Assembly (NCBI GenBank): GCA_002790835.1
Contig: PFVX01000088.1
Coordinates: 1 to 43,258 of the forward strand
From: a bacterium CG_4_9_14_3_um_filter_65_15
GTDB lineage: Bacteria; Krumholzibacteriota; Krumholzibacteriia; LZORAL124-64-63
Reading direction: 5' to 3'
Length of the DNA: 43,258 nucleotides
Shown: piece after piece, positions 43,203 to 43,258 of the stretch
Layout of the letters: every line of letters starts with the position of its first letter
Numbering within the stretch: the first letter of the stretch is position 1
Made by a program: the position numbers and the translations under genes
Notes under the pieces: model-generated
What the model saw: the letters and a program-made list of their open reading frames with translations, nothing else
Database searches by the model: none
What the model was told of the DNA's origin: nothing

Positions 43203-43258
43203 TCATTGCGGACGCGGCTTAATGGTGTAGTTCCAGTCGCCATGAAAATCGTCGCGTA
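43203..43258 (-). pseudogene. C-terminal tail of an ISAzo13-type transposase, cut by the window end
   Basis: On the minus strand the last 54 bases read RDDFHGDWNYTIKPRPQ and a TGA stop. DFHGxWNYT close to the C-terminus is a recognisable ending of ISAzo13-family DDE transposases. Only 17 residues are in view, so I cannot say whether the gene is intact to the right of the window. It may be a complete partial gene rather than a pseudogene. Confidence 0.5.

Noticed and set aside
43045-43230. Plus-strand 61-residue open frame at the right end
   Set aside because: It runs opposite the ISAzo13-like tail, lacks a ribosome binding site and shows no recognisable features.

Overview
The window looks like a chromosomal segment of a GC-rich, Gram-negative, uncultured-type bacterium. 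The Gram-negative reading rests on an Mla/MCE lipid-transport operon and predicted secreted or outer-membrane beta proteins. A secreted protease ends in an NPFNP-type C-terminal sorting/FlgD-like Ig domain, and there is a TPR-bearing Ser/Thr kinase. Together these suggest the FCB superphylum and its candidate relatives (Krumholzibacteriota, Eisenbacteria, Latescibacterota). That placement is an inference. No rRNA or tRNA gene is present to test it.

Layout, left to right. (1) 190-4855: housekeeping run rpmE, yqhQ-like, prfA, prmC, murA, with overlapping starts and stops. (2) 4890-9480: signalling block. A receptor-type Ser/Thr kinase with TPRs, behind a promoter overlain by a perfect inverted repeat, is followed by a small unknown gene and faces a convergent FHA-GAF-PP2C phosphatase. 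(3) 9570-14670: a UPF0178 protein, then selB-ispG overlapping by four bases, then a GAF/HD-GYP c-di-GMP phosphodiesterase. (4) 14680-16614, minus strand: an Rqc2/RqcH-like NFACT protein and a small outer-membrane-type protein. (5) 16794-24097: the conserved series yicC-gmk-(rpoZ-coaBC), split by a self-contained secreted M43-type metalloprotease unit with its own promoter and terminator, then a family 4 uracil-DNA glycosylase and an NtrC-type sigma-54 activator broken by one in-frame amber codon. (6) 24098-24529: an AT-rich, highly structured gap ahead of a small degenerate-receiver gene. (7) 24911-27282, minus strand: SLC13/DASS transporter and methyltransferase. (8) 27283-29044: a cluster of DnaA-box-like repeats directly upstream of dnaB. 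(9) 29154-32563: GT87-type membrane glycosyltransferase, a 69-residue secreted miniature protein, a double-CxxC secreted protein and an MBL-fold hydrolase. (10) 32585-34688, minus strand: the nfeD protease-slipin pair, divergent from mlaE-mlaF-mlaD and a ferritin-like gene. (11) 37945-39378: a compositionally foreign patch holding an orphan sorting-domain remnant and a beta-helix secreted protein. (12) leuS, followed immediately by a decayed IS91-type transposase and, at the window edge, the tail of an ISAzo13-type transposase.

The best candidates for something undescribed are the 24.1-24.9 kb region (an interrupted sigma-54 activator, a switch-like structured leader with operator-like repeats, and a pseudo-receiver gene) and the helically phased DnaA-box-like array before dnaB. 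I see no CRISPR array, intact prophage, tRNA or rRNA.
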